NCBI GenBank assembly: GCA_900540995.1
Contig: UQHO01000005.1
Location: 21,556-85,555, forward strand
Length of the DNA stretch: 64,000 nucleotides
Direction: 5' to 3'
Origin: an uncultured Collinsella sp.
GTDB taxonomy: Bacteria > Actinomycetota > Coriobacteriia > Coriobacteriales > Coriobacteriaceae
In this document: piece after piece, positions 17,252 to 26,939 of the stretch
Position numbering within the stretch: the stretch's first letter is position 1
Layout of the letters: every line of letters begins with the position of its first letter
Program-made: the position numbers and the translations under genes
The notes under the pieces: model-generated
Database searches by the model: none
Told to the model about the DNA's origin: nothing
Seen by the model: only the letters and a program-made list of their open reading frames with translations

Positions 17252-20056
17252 GTGAGAGCTTCCGCTGTCCTTCGTTCAGTTATATATCGCACCCTGGCCG
17301 TTGCGCTTACCGCGCTCGCCGTACTGAGCGCCGTCGCGCCCGCCCCTGCCTTTGCCGCCGACTCTGATCAGCAGGCCAAGACGGTCCGCGTTGGTTGGCT
17401 CGTCAACAACGAGGGCTTCCAGGACGGCACCCCCGGCGAGCGTCTCTCGGGATGGGGTTACGAGTACCTCCAGACCCTGTCGTACTACACGCCCGGCTGG
17501 CGGTACGAATACGTCTCCGGCACCTTCACCGAGCTTATGGACATGCTCGAGGCGGGCGAGATCGACCTCATGCCCAACATCTCCTACTCTGAGGAACGCG
17601 CCCAAAAGCTGCTCTTTTCCTCGAACCCCGAGGGCACCGAGCGCTACTTCATCTACGCCAAGCCCGATCGCGACGATCTGGCCAAGGGTGACCCCCAAGC
17701 GCTCCAAGGCCTTACCATCGGCTGCAACCCCGGCGTTATGCAAACCTTCGTTGGCCAGCAGTGGCTCGCCAACGAAGGCATTACCTGCACCTATAAAGAA
17801 ATCGACACTGGCGGTGCCCTCTTTGACGCGCTCGCAAACAACGAGGTCGATGCCATCATCATGAACGACACGACCTCGTCGCCCAGCGCCTCCCCCATGT
17901 TCTACATTGGTTCGAGCGACTACTATTTTGCCGTCCCCAAAAGCCGCCCCGACCTGATGGACGACATCAATGCCGCCATGTCGGCAATCGCCCGCGTCAA
18001 CCCACGCTATATCGACGAAGTCAAATCTAACTACTCGGCCCAAAACAGCGGTTCATCATCGCTCAACAGCCCCGAACGTTCCTGGCTCAAAGCAAATGGC
18101 AACACCATCACGCTCGGCTATATTACGGGCAAACTCCCCTACTGCAACGAAGACGAAAACGGCGAAATGGAAGGCTCGCTCGCATCGCTTGCGACGACGT
18201 TGCACGATAAATTTGGCATTACGGTCAAAACCGTCGCCTTTGATAGTTACAAGATGATGTCAAAGGCCCTGTCAAAGGGAAGCATAGACGTTGCGCTGCC
18301 GGTATACCGAGATTACTGGTTTGCCGAGCAATCAGGCGTTGTGCAGTCGGTATCGTTGGGGACCATATCCCTCACCGCCATCCACACCGGCAGCGACCTG
18401 AACAAAGACCTTCAGAACATCGCCTGTACCAAATCATCGTTTGTCAACAAAAATGCACTTGAAAGTCTGTTCCCCACAGCGACCGTGACCGAATACCAAT
18501 CCGACGATGAAGCGTTCGACGCCCTCAGGAAGGGAACGGCACATTGCATCGTCGCTCCCAGCTCACGCGTAAAAACCATCGGCGACCGCTATGATCTCGA
18601 GGGCTACGAGACGGTCGAGCTCCCTGACACCTGTGAGCTCTCGTGCTGGATTTCGCGCGGAAAGCCCGAGCTGCTGGGAATCATCAACAAGGGCATCATC
18701 AATGCCGGAGAATCGCTCTCCGCAAGCAATTACTCCTCCACGTCGTACACGGCCCAGGAATCCAACACGCTTCAATTCCTTTATCGCAACCGCACCGCCA
18801 TTGCAGCTACCCTCATCGGTATGTTGTCGGTCGGCATCGTCCTGCTCATCTGGGCGCTCGCGCGCGCTCGAACCGAGCGCAAAAAAGCCGATGCTGCCAA
18901 CGCCGCTAAGACGGCATTCCTCACGCGCATGAGCCACGACATCCGTACGCCGCTCAACGGTATCCTGGGCCTTATCGAGATCGAGGAATTGAAGGAAGGC
19001 GATATCCAGGTCGCCCGCGAGAGCCGTGCCAAGGCGCGCGTTGCCGCCAATCACCTGCTCTCGCTGATCAACGACATCCTCGAGATGGGCAAAATCGAAG
19101 ACCGCAAGCTAACACTGGAGCATGCGCCTTTTAACCTCAAAGAGCTCTGTGACGATACGCTGGTGCTGTGCAAGCTCCGCGCGTCCAGTAACGGCATCAC
19201 CATGCAGGACAATAGTCTGCCGTACGCCACGGGGCCATACATGGTCGGCAGTCCCACCCATATCCGACAGATCATGATCAACCTGTTAGACAACAGCATT
19301 AAGTACAACAAGCGCGGCGGCTCCGTCACCTTTAGCTCAAAGACCAAGCCACTCGATAACGGGCGCGCGCTCTTTTGCTTTAGCGTTTCGGATACCGGCA
19401 TTGGCATGACTCCCAAATTCTTAAAACATATCTATGAGCCGTTTGCCCAAGAAGGTAACGATGCGCGCAGCAAGTTCCAAGGAACCGGCATGGGCATGCC
19501 AATCGTCAAGTCGCTTATTGAACTGATGGGCGGCACCATCGAAGTCACCAGCGAGTTCCATGTGGGCACCACGTTCTACGTGGAAATTCCGCTCGATATC
19601 GACAAGAATCCCCAGGCGCGGGCGAATACGGTTGAGAGTACGCTCGACTGCTCGCTCGCCAACATGAACGTGCTGCTCGCCGAAGACAACGAATTGAACG
19701 CCGAGATTGCCCAGGCGCTGCTAGAATCCGAGGGCGTCGTGGTCACCCGCGCCGCCAACGGCAACGAAGTCGTCGATCTGTACCTGTCACATCCCGCCGG
19801 CAGCTTCGATGCGATTCTGATGGACATTATGATGCCGGGCATGGACGGCTATGAGGCAACCCGCGCGATTCGCCTGAGCAAGAAGGCCGATGCAGCCGAT
19901 ATCCCCATCATCGCGCTCACCGCCAATGCCTTTGCCGAGGACGCCAAGGCGGCACACGACGCCGGCATGAACGCCCATCTGTCCAAACCGCTCGACTTTA
20001 ACAAGCTCAAAAACATACTCGCCCGCATCAAGAAAAACGGACCCGTTTCGCTATAG
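17252..20056 (+). CDS. Hybrid sensor histidine kinase with two fused solute-binding domains
   Basis: About 934 residues. In order: signal sequence or TM (to about residue 35), two successive SBP_bac_3-type periplasmic ligand-binding domains (about 45-270 and 280-500), a TM helix (IAATLIGMLSVGIVLLIWAL, about 515-540), HisKA with phosphoacceptor His about 562 (MSHDIRTPLNG), HATPase (GTGMGMPIVKSL) and a receiver domain (MDIMMPGMDGYEATR, Asp about 858). It binds a small solute outside and signals by phosphotransfer to its own receiver; no output domain is fused. GTG 17252 is favoured over TTG 17246 because AGGA is correctly spaced. An FMN-binding gene follows 42 bases on. Confidence 0.93.
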   Translation: MRASAVLRSVIYRTLAVALTALAVLSAVAPAPAFAADSDQQAKTVRVGWLVNNEGFQDGTPGERLSGWGYEYLQTLSYYTPGWRYEYVSGTFTELMDMLEAGEIDLMPNISYSEERAQKLLFSSNPEGTERYFIYAKPDRDDLAKGDPQALQGLTIGCNPGVMQTFVGQQWLANEGITCTYKEIDTGGALFDALANNEVDAIIMNDTTSSPSASPMFYIGSSDYYFAVPKSRPDLMDDINAAMSAIARVNPRYIDEVKSNYSAQNSGSSSLNSPERSWLKANGNTITLGYITGKLPYCNEDENGEMEGSLASLATTLHDKFGITVKTVAFDSYKMMSKALSKGSIDVALPVYRDYWFAEQSGVVQSVSLGTISLTAIHTGSDLNKDLQNIACTKSSFVNKNALESLFPTATVTEYQSDDEAFDALRKGTAHCIVAPSSRVKTIGDRYDLEGYETVELPDTCELSCWISRGKPELLGIINKGIINAGESLSASNYSSTSYTAQESNTLQFLYRNRTAIAATLIGMLSVGIVLLIWALARARTERKKADAANAAKTAFLTRMSHDIRTPLNGILGLIEIEELKEGDIQVARESRAKARVAANHLLSLINDILEMGKIEDRKLTLEHAPFNLKELCDDTLVLCKLRASSNGITMQDNSLPYATGPYMVGSPTHIRQIMINLLDNSIKYNKRGGSVTFSSKTKPLDNGRALFCFSVSDTGIGMTPKFLKHIYEPFAQEGNDARSKFQGTGMGMPIVKSLIELMGGTIEVTSEFHVGTTFYVEIPLDIDKNPQARANTVESTLDCSLANMNVLLAEDNELNAEIAQALLESEGVVVTRAANGNEVVDLYLSHPAGSFDAILMDIMMPGMDGYEATRAIRLSKKADAADIPIIALTANAFAEDAKAAHDAGMNAHLSKPLDFNKLKNILARIKKNGPVSL

Positions 20057-20098
20057 TTTGTGCTCAACCACCACGCACGACCAGAAAGGAAACCAACG

Positions 20099-20578
20099 AT
20101 GTTTAGGCCCTTACGTCGAAAGAAACGCGCCATCACTGACGAGGAAGCGCGCGAACTGCTCGCTACCTGCAAGCGCGGCGTCTTTGCCGTCAACGGCGAC
20201 GATGGCTACCCGTACGCCATTCCCGTCAACTACTTCTTTGACACCGAGCACGACAAGATTTATTTCCATGGCGCCAAGGCTGGCCACAAGGTCGACGCAC
20301 TCAAGCGCGATGACAAGGTCTGCTTTACCGTTTACGGCAACGAGTGGTACCAGGACGGTGACTGGGCTCCCTACGTTATGAGTACCGTGGTCTTTGGCCG
20401 CTGTCGCCTGGCAAATGACACTCCCGCGTTTATCGAGGATAAAGTCCGCCAGCTCGCGCTTAAGTACTACCCTTCTGCCGAGGAAGTCGAAGAGGAAATC
20501 GCCAAGGACATTAAGGGCGTCCAGCTCTACGAGATTACGATTGAACATCTTTGCGGTAAGCAGATTCAGGAAAAGTAA
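20099..20578 (+). CDS. Pyridoxamine 5'-phosphate oxidase family protein (NimA-like)
   Basis: 159 residues, small split-barrel FMN-binding fold. The N-terminus MFRPLRRKKRAITDEEARELL and the core GVFAVNGDDGYPYAIPVNYFF followed by YFHGAKAGHKVDAL match the flavin-binding family that includes nitroimidazole reductase NimA. The physiological role is unknown. ATG 20099 follows AGAAAGGAAA; an upstream in-frame ATG lacks a ribosome-binding site. It lies 42 bases after the kinase gene and may be cotranscribed with it. Confidence 0.88.
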   Translation: MFRPLRRKKRAITDEEARELLATCKRGVFAVNGDDGYPYAIPVNYFFDTEHDKIYFHGAKAGHKVDALKRDDKVCFTVYGNEWYQDGDWAPYVMSTVVFGRCRLANDTPAFIEDKVRQLALKYYPSAEEVEEEIAKDIKGVQLYEITIEHLCGKQIQEK

Positions 20579-20606
20579 GCCCCCTCAGCAGACCTCATCA
20601 ATAGCA

Positions 20607-20646
20607 ATATGGCCCGGTTCCAACCAACATTAGAACCGGGCCATAT
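20607..20646. terminator. Bidirectional hairpin terminator
   Basis: A perfect 14-bp stem, ATATGGCCCGGTTC (20607-20620) with its complement (20633-20646), between convergent genes. The U-tract is weak. Confidence 0.75.
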
Positions 20647-20648
20647 GC

Positions 20649-22841
20649 TTATAAAGCGTCGGCAGCTATGTGCGCAAGCGCCTCAACAAGTTCCTGCGAG
20701 CTCACGGGTTTACTCAGGTGCGCGTCCATGCCCGCCTCACGCGAAAGCCTGCGGTCGTCGGCAAAGGCGTTGGCACTCACGGCGATAATCGGCGTAGTCG
20801 CGGCATCCTCGCGATCGAGTGCTCGAATCTGACGTGTGGCCTCAAGGCCGTCGATACCGGGCATCATGATGTCCATCAACACCACGTCGTACTCGTGCGG
20901 CGCGCTCGCGGCAAACATCTCGACGGCAGACTCACCATCCTTAGCATGCGTCACGACGGCACCGGCGCGGGCGAGCGTAAACTGTGCGATCTCGGCATTC
21001 AGGTCGTTATCCTCTACGAGCAAAACGCGCAAGCCCTGGAGCGCATCGCCGTCGCCCGCATTCACGCGCACTGCCTGAGGAATCTCGGAGCACTTGCACT
21101 TCTCAAACGGCAGACGGATGGTAAACGTCGTCCCCTGCCCCAAGATGCTCGAAAAGCTCATGGTTCCGCCCATAAGCTCGACCAACTGTTTGGCAATAGG
21201 CGCACCCAGGCCAGTTCCCGATGAAGCGCCTTCCACCTGCTGCTCCTCGCGACAAAACGGCTCGTAGAGGTGCTGTTGAAACTCCTCACTCATGCCAATA
21301 CCGTTATCGGCGATCGTGTATTCATAGACGGGGACGCCATCCGCTGGCTCCACCTCGCGGCACACCAGGCGAACATAGCCGCCCTGGCGGTTGTACTTGA
21401 CGGCATTGCCGGCAATATTGAGCAACAAGCGCTTGAGGTGCGTCACGCTCACCCGCGCATAGGGATGATTAAGCGTCTGCTGGTCGCAGATAATTGTCAC
21501 CAGACGCTCCTCGGCCTGGCGCTCCAGAATATCGCGCACCTCGTGGTTGAGGGTCACCAAGTTTGTGGGAACAAGCTCCAAATCGACCTGCCCGCTCTCC
21601 AGGCGACTCATATCCAGGGCCTCGTTGGCAAGGTCGAGCAGCAGTCCCGATGCCGTCCAGATCTTTGAGCGGCACTCGGTCTGTTTTTGCAGATCGTCCG
21701 CATTGGCATCGCCGACCTCAACCATACCGCGAATGCCGTTGATGGGCGTGCGCAGATCGTGGCTCATGCGACGCAAAAACTCCGTCTTTGCCGAGTTGGC
21801 AGACGAGGCCTCACGCGCTGCCTTTGCCAGTTTGTCGCCATAGTCGCGCTCCTGCTGCAGCAAGTCCGTCAAGCGTCGACGATCAGCGCGGCGACGCACC
21901 ATCACAACAACGGCTATAACACCGCTGTAGAGCACCAGCACGCCGGCAGCAACAGCCGCGACGACCTCAAAGTAGCGCCGCGCCGAGGCATAGGTGTACA
22001 CGTAGAACCCGCGCGCTTTTCCAAATGTGCCCAAATACCACTCGCCGCTGGCGTTGACCAGTCGGACTTTGCCGGGCAGGCATCGATCCTTAATACCGTC
22101 GACAATAAAGACATCCGTTGCAGGCAGATTGAATACGCCCAATATGGTGGGTTCAACGGCATTGGTCGCAACGACCTTGCCATCGCTTTCGATCACGATA
22201 TTGCCGCTGTCGATGGTCTCATAACCACCGAGCAGGCTCTGCAGTTTGAGCGTATTGCTTGCAACTGCCTTCGCGCTCTGATGCCTGACCGCGATAACGA
22301 TGCCCTCGCCATCTTGCCGGGTCACGCAACCAATGTCTGCAACCGAATCATCCGAAAGCGTAATGCGGGCGGTATAGGACTTAAGCGGATGGGCTGCCAC
22401 CTCCAGCACGGGTGCTTCCTTGAGATACGCAGCGAGCGAATCGTAGCCCACGCCATCCGTCGAGGACTCGGACACCAAATTGCCCGATGCGTCCGTCACG
22501 ATCAGTGCGCTCACGTTGAACTGGTCGGCATATTGCTCCAGCATGGCGTTATCCACCGAACCGTCGCGCTCCATATCGCGCGCTGTCTCTCCGGCGATCT
22601 CCATAACGCGAATCAGGTTTTTGGTCGTATAGGCGCTATTGAATGCATCGTAGGAAAGGCTCTGCGTCGCCACGTAATCGACAACGTCGGCAAAGCGCTG
22701 CTCGGCTTGGGCCGTCGTGTAACCGTAGCTCATCATGCCGGCAACAACCGAGAGCGCTATCCCCAGCAGTGCGACAAGAAGCCACGCACCTGCCGAACGA
22801 TCGCCCCGCTCCTGAGCGGCGTGGTCGGGCGCATCGATCAT
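20649..22841 (-). CDS. Hybrid sensor histidine kinase
   Basis: 730 residues: TM1 (WLLVALLGIALSVVAGMMSYG), an extracytoplasmic sensor of about 260 residues, TM2 (about 290-315), a coiled linker, HisKA (RRMSHDLRTPINGI, His361), HATPase (GTGLGAPIAKQLVELMGG) and a receiver domain with Asp657 (LMDIMMPGIDGLEATR). No output domain is fused. Its ATG overlaps the stop of the upstream solute-binding lipoprotein gene (ATGA, 22838-22841), so the lipoprotein is probably its ligand-sensing partner. The receiver is close in sequence to that of the 17252 kinase. Confidence 0.93.
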   Translation of the reverse strand: MIDAPDHAAQERGDRSAGAWLLVALLGIALSVVAGMMSYGYTTAQAEQRFADVVDYVATQSLSYDAFNSAYTTKNLIRVMEIAGETARDMERDGSVDNAMLEQYADQFNVSALIVTDASGNLVSESSTDGVGYDSLAAYLKEAPVLEVAAHPLKSYTARITLSDDSVADIGCVTRQDGEGIVIAVRHQSAKAVASNTLKLQSLLGGYETIDSGNIVIESDGKVVATNAVEPTILGVFNLPATDVFIVDGIKDRCLPGKVRLVNASGEWYLGTFGKARGFYVYTYASARRYFEVVAAVAAGVLVLYSGVIAVVVMVRRRADRRRLTDLLQQERDYGDKLAKAAREASSANSAKTEFLRRMSHDLRTPINGIRGMVEVGDANADDLQKQTECRSKIWTASGLLLDLANEALDMSRLESGQVDLELVPTNLVTLNHEVRDILERQAEERLVTIICDQQTLNHPYARVSVTHLKRLLLNIAGNAVKYNRQGGYVRLVCREVEPADGVPVYEYTIADNGIGMSEEFQQHLYEPFCREEQQVEGASSGTGLGAPIAKQLVELMGGTMSFSSILGQGTTFTIRLPFEKCKCSEIPQAVRVNAGDGDALQGLRVLLVEDNDLNAEIAQFTLARAGAVVTHAKDGESAVEMFAASAPHEYDVVLMDIMMPGIDGLEATRQIRALDREDAATTPIIAVSANAFADDRRLSREAGMDAHLSKPVSSQELVEALAHIAADAL

Positions 22842-23707
22842 GACAGGCCCTCCATATTCAAAAATGGCGAAGGGTCATCAAAGTACTTTGACACCAGACG
22901 TTCCATGGTGCCGTCGGCTAGCATTTCTTGGTAGGCACGGGTGAGCTTGACGTCGATGCCGCGCGTATCGTTGATATCGAAAGCGGTGCCCAAACCAACC
23001 TCTAGCAGCGGCTCATCCAGAATACGATACGTCACGCCATAGTCTTTTTCGTAGGTGAGCAGCGAGGACTCATGCGCGGCGATGGCGTCGACCAGGCCCT
23101 CGACGAGCGCCGGGTTCAGGTACGAGCGGTCCGAGAAGCTGTAGAGCTCCTTGATCTGCGGAACGTTTTCATTTACGCGATTGAGCAAAATGTCCTCGGG
23201 CTTGGTGGTGGACTGGACCGCCACGACTTTATCCTCAAGATCGGCAAGCGTGTAGATATCGCTCTGGGGATCGACCGCGGCTACCTGGCGGCTCGCAAGG
23301 TACGGGCCGGCCCAACGATACTCGTTTTCGCGACCCGTCATGCTAAAGCTGCCCATGACACAATCGAGTTCGCCGCTCCCCAGCAGCTCTTTCTTCTTTT
23401 CCCAATCGATCAGCTGGTATTTTGGCTTGTAGCCAATGCGGGCCAAAGCCTCGGTCAATATCTCGACATCCAGGCCAACGATATCACCGTACTCGTCGGT
23501 ATATACAAACGGTGGATAGAGGTCGCTGCCAACGTTGAGCGTCTTAAGATCATCGTCTTTGACCTGCGAGGCGCCCAGACCTTCTAATGCAGACGTCGAG
23601 GCTTCGTCATTACGCCCAGAACAGCCAGCTATCGCTACGACAAAGGCGCTCGCCACTGCAAGCGCAACAAACAACGATATGGCAACCGAGCAGCGAGGTC
23701 TTTTCAT
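22838..23707 (-). CDS. Solute-binding lipoprotein (SBP_bac_3), probable sensor partner
   Basis: 289 residues. It begins MKRPRCSVAISLF with a lipoprotein signal ending in AIAGC, then an amino-acid-type binding fold (LNVGSDLYPPFVYTDEYGDIVGLDVEI, near residue 60; MGSFSMTGRENEYRWAGPY, near 125). There is no ABC permease or ATPase gene nearby; instead it is translationally coupled to a hybrid kinase, so it probably delivers ligand to that sensor. The start is placed at ATG 23707 with GGAG 4-5 bases upstream; the 26 in-frame codons before it look non-coding. Confidence 0.88.
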   Translation of the reverse strand: MKRPRCSVAISLFVALAVASAFVVAIAGCSGRNDEASTSALEGLGASQVKDDDLKTLNVGSDLYPPFVYTDEYGDIVGLDVEILTEALARIGYKPKYQLIDWEKKKELLGSGELDCVMGSFSMTGRENEYRWAGPYLASRQVAAVDPQSDIYTLADLEDKVVAVQSTTKPEDILLNRVNENVPQIKELYSFSDRSYLNPALVEGLVDAIAAHESSLLTYEKDYGVTYRILDEPLLEVGLGTAFDINDTRGIDVKLTRAYQEMLADGTMERLVSKYFDDPSPFLNMEGLS

Positions 23708-23803
23708 CGAGCTCCAGAAAATCCTATTCACAGACTGAAACGGTAGAAAATAATTAATAGCAAACGAAACCACACGAGTGCCCAATGGTTACAGACGTTT
23801 TAC

Positions 23804-23844
23804 CATGCGGGCCTTCTAGCCGACTTGGCAGAAGGCCCCGCATG
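23804..23844. terminator. Hairpin at the end of the aminotransferase gene
   Basis: CATGCGGGCCTTCT pairs with AGAAGGCCCCGCATG with one bulge. It lacks a clear U-tract, so termination is likely but not certain. Confidence 0.5.
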
Positions 23845-23854
23845 CAGCGCGCAC

Positions 23855-25069
23855 TTACCGTGCATTAAAAACGTAGCGGTCCAGGCGGTCGCACGCTTCC
23901 CTCACGCGCGAAAGCGGCAGCGCCAGATTCACGCGAATGTGGCAGGGCCCGTGGAACGGGCGGCCGTCCTGATACCCCACGCCCACGCGCGCCCCCTCGT
24001 CGAGCAGCCACTGAATATCGCGGCCATGCTCGCGGCACCACTCGGTGCAGTCCAGAAACACCATGTAGGTGCCCTGCGGACGCGAAAACGTGACGCCCTT
24101 CCAATGTTTTTCTGCATGCGTGCAGAAGTACTCGATATTGCCGGCAAGCACCTGGTTGAGCTCGTCCACCCACTCGTAGCCTTGCGGCTGGTAGGCACCG
24201 ATAAGCGCATGCATGGAGAGGACATTCATCTCGTTGTAGTGAGTCTTGTTGGACACGGCGCACACGCGGTCGCGCAACGTCTCGTTATAGATGATGTGGT
24301 AGCTGCCGACCAGGCCCGCCAGGTTGAACGTCTTGCTGGGCGCGTAGAGGGCAACCGTGCGCATGCGGGCATCCTCGCTCACCGACTGCGTCGGGATATG
24401 CTTGTGACCCGGCAGGATGATATCGGACCAAATCTCATCCGAGATCACCACGCAATCGTGCTGGCGATAGATATCCATGGCGTGCTCGATCTCGTCGCGC
24501 TCCCATACGCGGCCGCAGGGATTGTGCGGCGAGCAGAACACCGCGGCATGGATATGGTTTTGGGCGAGCTTTTGCTCCATGTCCTCAAAGTCCATACGCC
24601 ACACGCCTTGGTCGTCGAGCCTAAGCGGGCTGTGGACAATGCGATAGCCCGCAGCCTCGATGGACTTGGTAAAGCCGATGTAGGTGGGACTGTGGACCAG
24701 CACCGCATCGCCCGGCTGGACATATGCGCGCAACGTCGACACGACACCGCCCAGCACGCCGTTTTCGTAGCCGATATGCTCCGGCGCCAAGCCCTCAACG
24801 CCATTGCGACGGCTCTGCCATTCGATGATGCAGTCGAAGTACTCGGGACGCGGATTGAAATAGCCAAACATGGGGTGCTGGGCACGCTGAATGATGTACT
24901 CCTGGACTGTGGGCACCGTGGCAAAGTTCATGTCCGCCACCCACATGGGGATGCGGTCGAAGCCCTCGTCGGGTGCGTTCGGAGCCATGTCGGGAATCTC
25001 GCCCCAGGAGTCAACGGCGATGGCGTCCATGCCGTGGCGGTCGATAAGCGAAGTAAAGTCGTATTTCAT
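23855..25069 (-). CDS. PLP-dependent aminotransferase, MalY/PatB cystathionine beta-lyase type
   Basis: 404 residues, fold-type I PLP enzyme. Features: N-terminal RIPMWVADMNF typical of MalY/PatB, FCSPHNPCGRVW (substrate/cofactor Asn), ISDEIWSDI (PLP Asp), and the Schiff-base Lys in YAPSKTFNLAGL. The family splits cystathionine or cysteine-S-conjugates to pyruvate, ammonia and a thiol; in MalY it also has a regulatory role. ATG 25069 follows GGGAGC. It is transcribed alone, ahead of a hairpin. Confidence 0.92.
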   Translation of the reverse strand: MKYDFTSLIDRHGMDAIAVDSWGEIPDMAPNAPDEGFDRIPMWVADMNFATVPTVQEYIIQRAQHPMFGYFNPRPEYFDCIIEWQSRRNGVEGLAPEHIGYENGVLGGVVSTLRAYVQPGDAVLVHSPTYIGFTKSIEAAGYRIVHSPLRLDDQGVWRMDFEDMEQKLAQNHIHAAVFCSPHNPCGRVWERDEIEHAMDIYRQHDCVVISDEIWSDIILPGHKHIPTQSVSEDARMRTVALYAPSKTFNLAGLVGSYHIIYNETLRDRVCAVSNKTHYNEMNVLSMHALIGAYQPQGYEWVDELNQVLAGNIEYFCTHAEKHWKGVTFSRPQGTYMVFLDCTEWCREHGRDIQWLLDEGARVGVGYQDGRPFHGPCHIRVNLALPLSRVREACDRLDRYVFNAR

Positions 25070-25181
25070 GCTGAGCTCCCATGCAAAGCGGGTTGTTTTG
25101 GTAGGCGTTATTGTCCACCAGCGTGGGCGGTTTTGGCATGAGGTTTGGCGTTGAATTTGGCGGGTGCAAACGAATGACCGG

Positions 25182-25919
25182 TTAGTCTCGCGCGTCGGTG
25201 ATGGCGGTTATCGTCAACCTGGTTCCGTCAACGGTAAAAGACACGTCGAGTCCGGCGTATGCCAAGTGATAAACGCGGTTTGGCTCGTGCTTGCTGCCTG
25301 CGCGACGCGGATCTTGGCGAAGGACCTCGACCAGGCCGGGGAGCTTTGCGGGCGGGACCATGTCCTGCAGCGTTTGCGGGAGCTCGACATCGAGCTCTTG
25401 CCACGGAGCATCCTCAATCCAGCCGCCGGTCGCATCCGGGTGGCAGTCCGCAAACGGAATGTAGGGCTTAATGTCGTAGATGGGCGTGCCGTCGCGCAGA
25501 TCGGCCCCCAGCACATGGATGATGGGACCATTGCCGGTGAGCTCGACGCGATCGAGCTTGACGCAGGTAAGCCCAATGGAATTAGGGCGAAACGGACTGC
25601 GCGTGGCAAAGACGCCCACGCGCTCGGCTCCGCCCAGACGCGGCGGGCGCACGGTCTTCGACCACTTGACGTTGGTGCCGGACCTGTCCTGCGACTTGGC
25701 ATCGGCAGCTATGTCCTTAGCCGTGCCGCCGGGCGTTCCGTTTTCGAAGCGCCACAGCAGCCACAGGTGAGAGAAGGAGTCCAGACCCTCAACCGCTGCA
25801 TTGGAGGCAAATTCCGGCTCGAAAACGATGCGTCCCTGCAGATGAGGCGCCAAAAAGCTGTTGCGCGGAATGCCGAACTTCTGCGGCAGGTCGGTATGTA
25901 TGTGTGCAATAGGTTCCAT
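25182..25919 (-). CDS. trmO: tRNA (N6-threonylcarbamoyladenosine(37)-N6)-methyltransferase TrmO
   Basis: 245 residues. The TsaA/VirR-like core is clear: MEPIAHIHTDLPQKFGIPRN at the start, then RPPRLGGAERVGVFATRSPF and RPNSIGLTCVKLDRVE in the middle, followed by the family's small C-terminal domain. TrmO methylates t6A37 in certain threonine tRNAs using SAM. Start choice is uncertain: ATG 25919 fits homologues, ATG 25928 is in frame, and neither has a strong Shine-Dalgarno sequence. It is divergent from the XRE/TipAS gene. Confidence 0.9.
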   Translation of the reverse strand: MEPIAHIHTDLPQKFGIPRNSFLAPHLQGRIVFEPEFASNAAVEGLDSFSHLWLLWRFENGTPGGTAKDIAADAKSQDRSGTNVKWSKTVRPPRLGGAERVGVFATRSPFRPNSIGLTCVKLDRVELTGNGPIIHVLGADLRDGTPIYDIKPYIPFADCHPDATGGWIEDAPWQELDVELPQTLQDMVPPAKLPGLVEVLRQDPRRAGSKHEPNRVYHLAYAGLDVSFTVDGTRLTITAITDARD

Positions 25920-26060
25920 GCCGGTCATTGTACGGCATGGAGGCGTGGGGCGTTGCGCGCAATTCTTCGCCGCGGTCCCCCGTCGTGCAACCAACGGTTG
26001 CTTGGAAGGGCACCTGCCGCCGCGTATGCTTAAGCCATCAACCAGCAGAAAGGAGCCGCT

Positions 26061-26888
26061 ATGGCCTTTGCAGAAAAGCTCATCGCTGTCCGTCGCGCCC
26101 ATCACCTTACCCAAGAGCAGCTCGCCGCCAAACTCTTTGTCACGCGCCAAGCCGTCAGCCGTTGGGAGCGCGACGAGGTCACCCCGGGCATCGACATGAT
26201 GAAGCTCATTGCCGCCGTAACCGGAGAGCCGTTGTCCCACCTGCTCGAAATGCCCGAGCATTATTGCCAGAGCTGCGGCATGATACTCACGCCCGACGAC
26301 TGCGGCACCGATGCCACGGGCGCCACGACCGACCATTACTGCAAGTGGTGCTACGACCACGGCAAGTACACCTACGACACCACCATGGAGGCGATGATCG
26401 AGGATTGTGCCCCGCGACTGGCGCAAAACACCGGCATGTCGCTCGACGAAGCCGTCTCGCTCATGGGCGCCGTCCTGCCGCAACTGGAGCGCTGGCGCAC
26501 CGTGCAGGAAAACGAGGAGCGCTACGGCTCCGAAGCGCGGGTGCGCTATGGCGATGAGGCTATCGATGCAGCAAACGAAGCACTGCTGGATATGGACCCC
26601 GAGACATGGAACGACATGAAGGAACTTGAACGCGCTATTCTGGGTCAACTCTCGATTGCCATGGGCGATGGCGATGCGAATGGAAGCGAGGCTCGCAAGC
26701 TTGTCGCGATGCATCGTCGCTGGATTGCTCTCAACTGGGGATGCGAGCCCCAAGACGAGGCGTACCTGGGCCTCGCCCACGGCTATCTTGCCGACCAGCG
26801 CTTTGTTGACTACTACGACAAGCCCTGCGGCACCGGAGCCACGGCGTTTCTGGTTCAGGCCATCGAGTCGTCACTGGTCCGCGCATAG
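26061..26888 (+). CDS. XRE regulator with zinc-ribbon and TipAS-like domains
   Basis: 275 residues in three parts. Residues 1-65 are an HTH_3 domain (LTQEQLAAKLFVTRQAVSRW). Residues 66-105 form a zinc ribbon (CQSCGMIL...CKWCYDHG). The C-terminal 110 residues (from about DAANEALLDMD to QAIESSLVRA) resemble the TipAS drug-recognition fold that binds thiopeptides or other compounds in MerR-type TipA. An XRE rather than MerR DNA-binding domain with TipAS is notable. AGAAAGGAG precedes ATG 26061. A glutaredoxin gene follows after 51 bases. Confidence 0.85.
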   Translation: MAFAEKLIAVRRAHHLTQEQLAAKLFVTRQAVSRWERDEVTPGIDMMKLIAAVTGEPLSHLLEMPEHYCQSCGMILTPDDCGTDATGATTDHYCKWCYDHGKYTYDTTMEAMIEDCAPRLAQNTGMSLDEAVSLMGAVLPQLERWRTVQENEERYGSEARVRYGDEAIDAANEALLDMDPETWNDMKELERAILGQLSIAMGDGDANGSEARKLVAMHRRWIALNWGCEPQDEAYLGLAHGYLADQRFVDYYDKPCGTGATAFLVQAIESSLVRA

Positions 26889-26939
26889 ACCGCGGCAGCT
26901 TTGGGTATTTCAATCGAAACCTCAACCGATTGGAGACCT

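Noticed and set aside
25929..26780. N-terminal extension of TrmO up to 26780
   Set aside because: That part runs antisense to the well-supported XRE/TipAS gene and has no TrmO-like sequence; homologues start near 25919.
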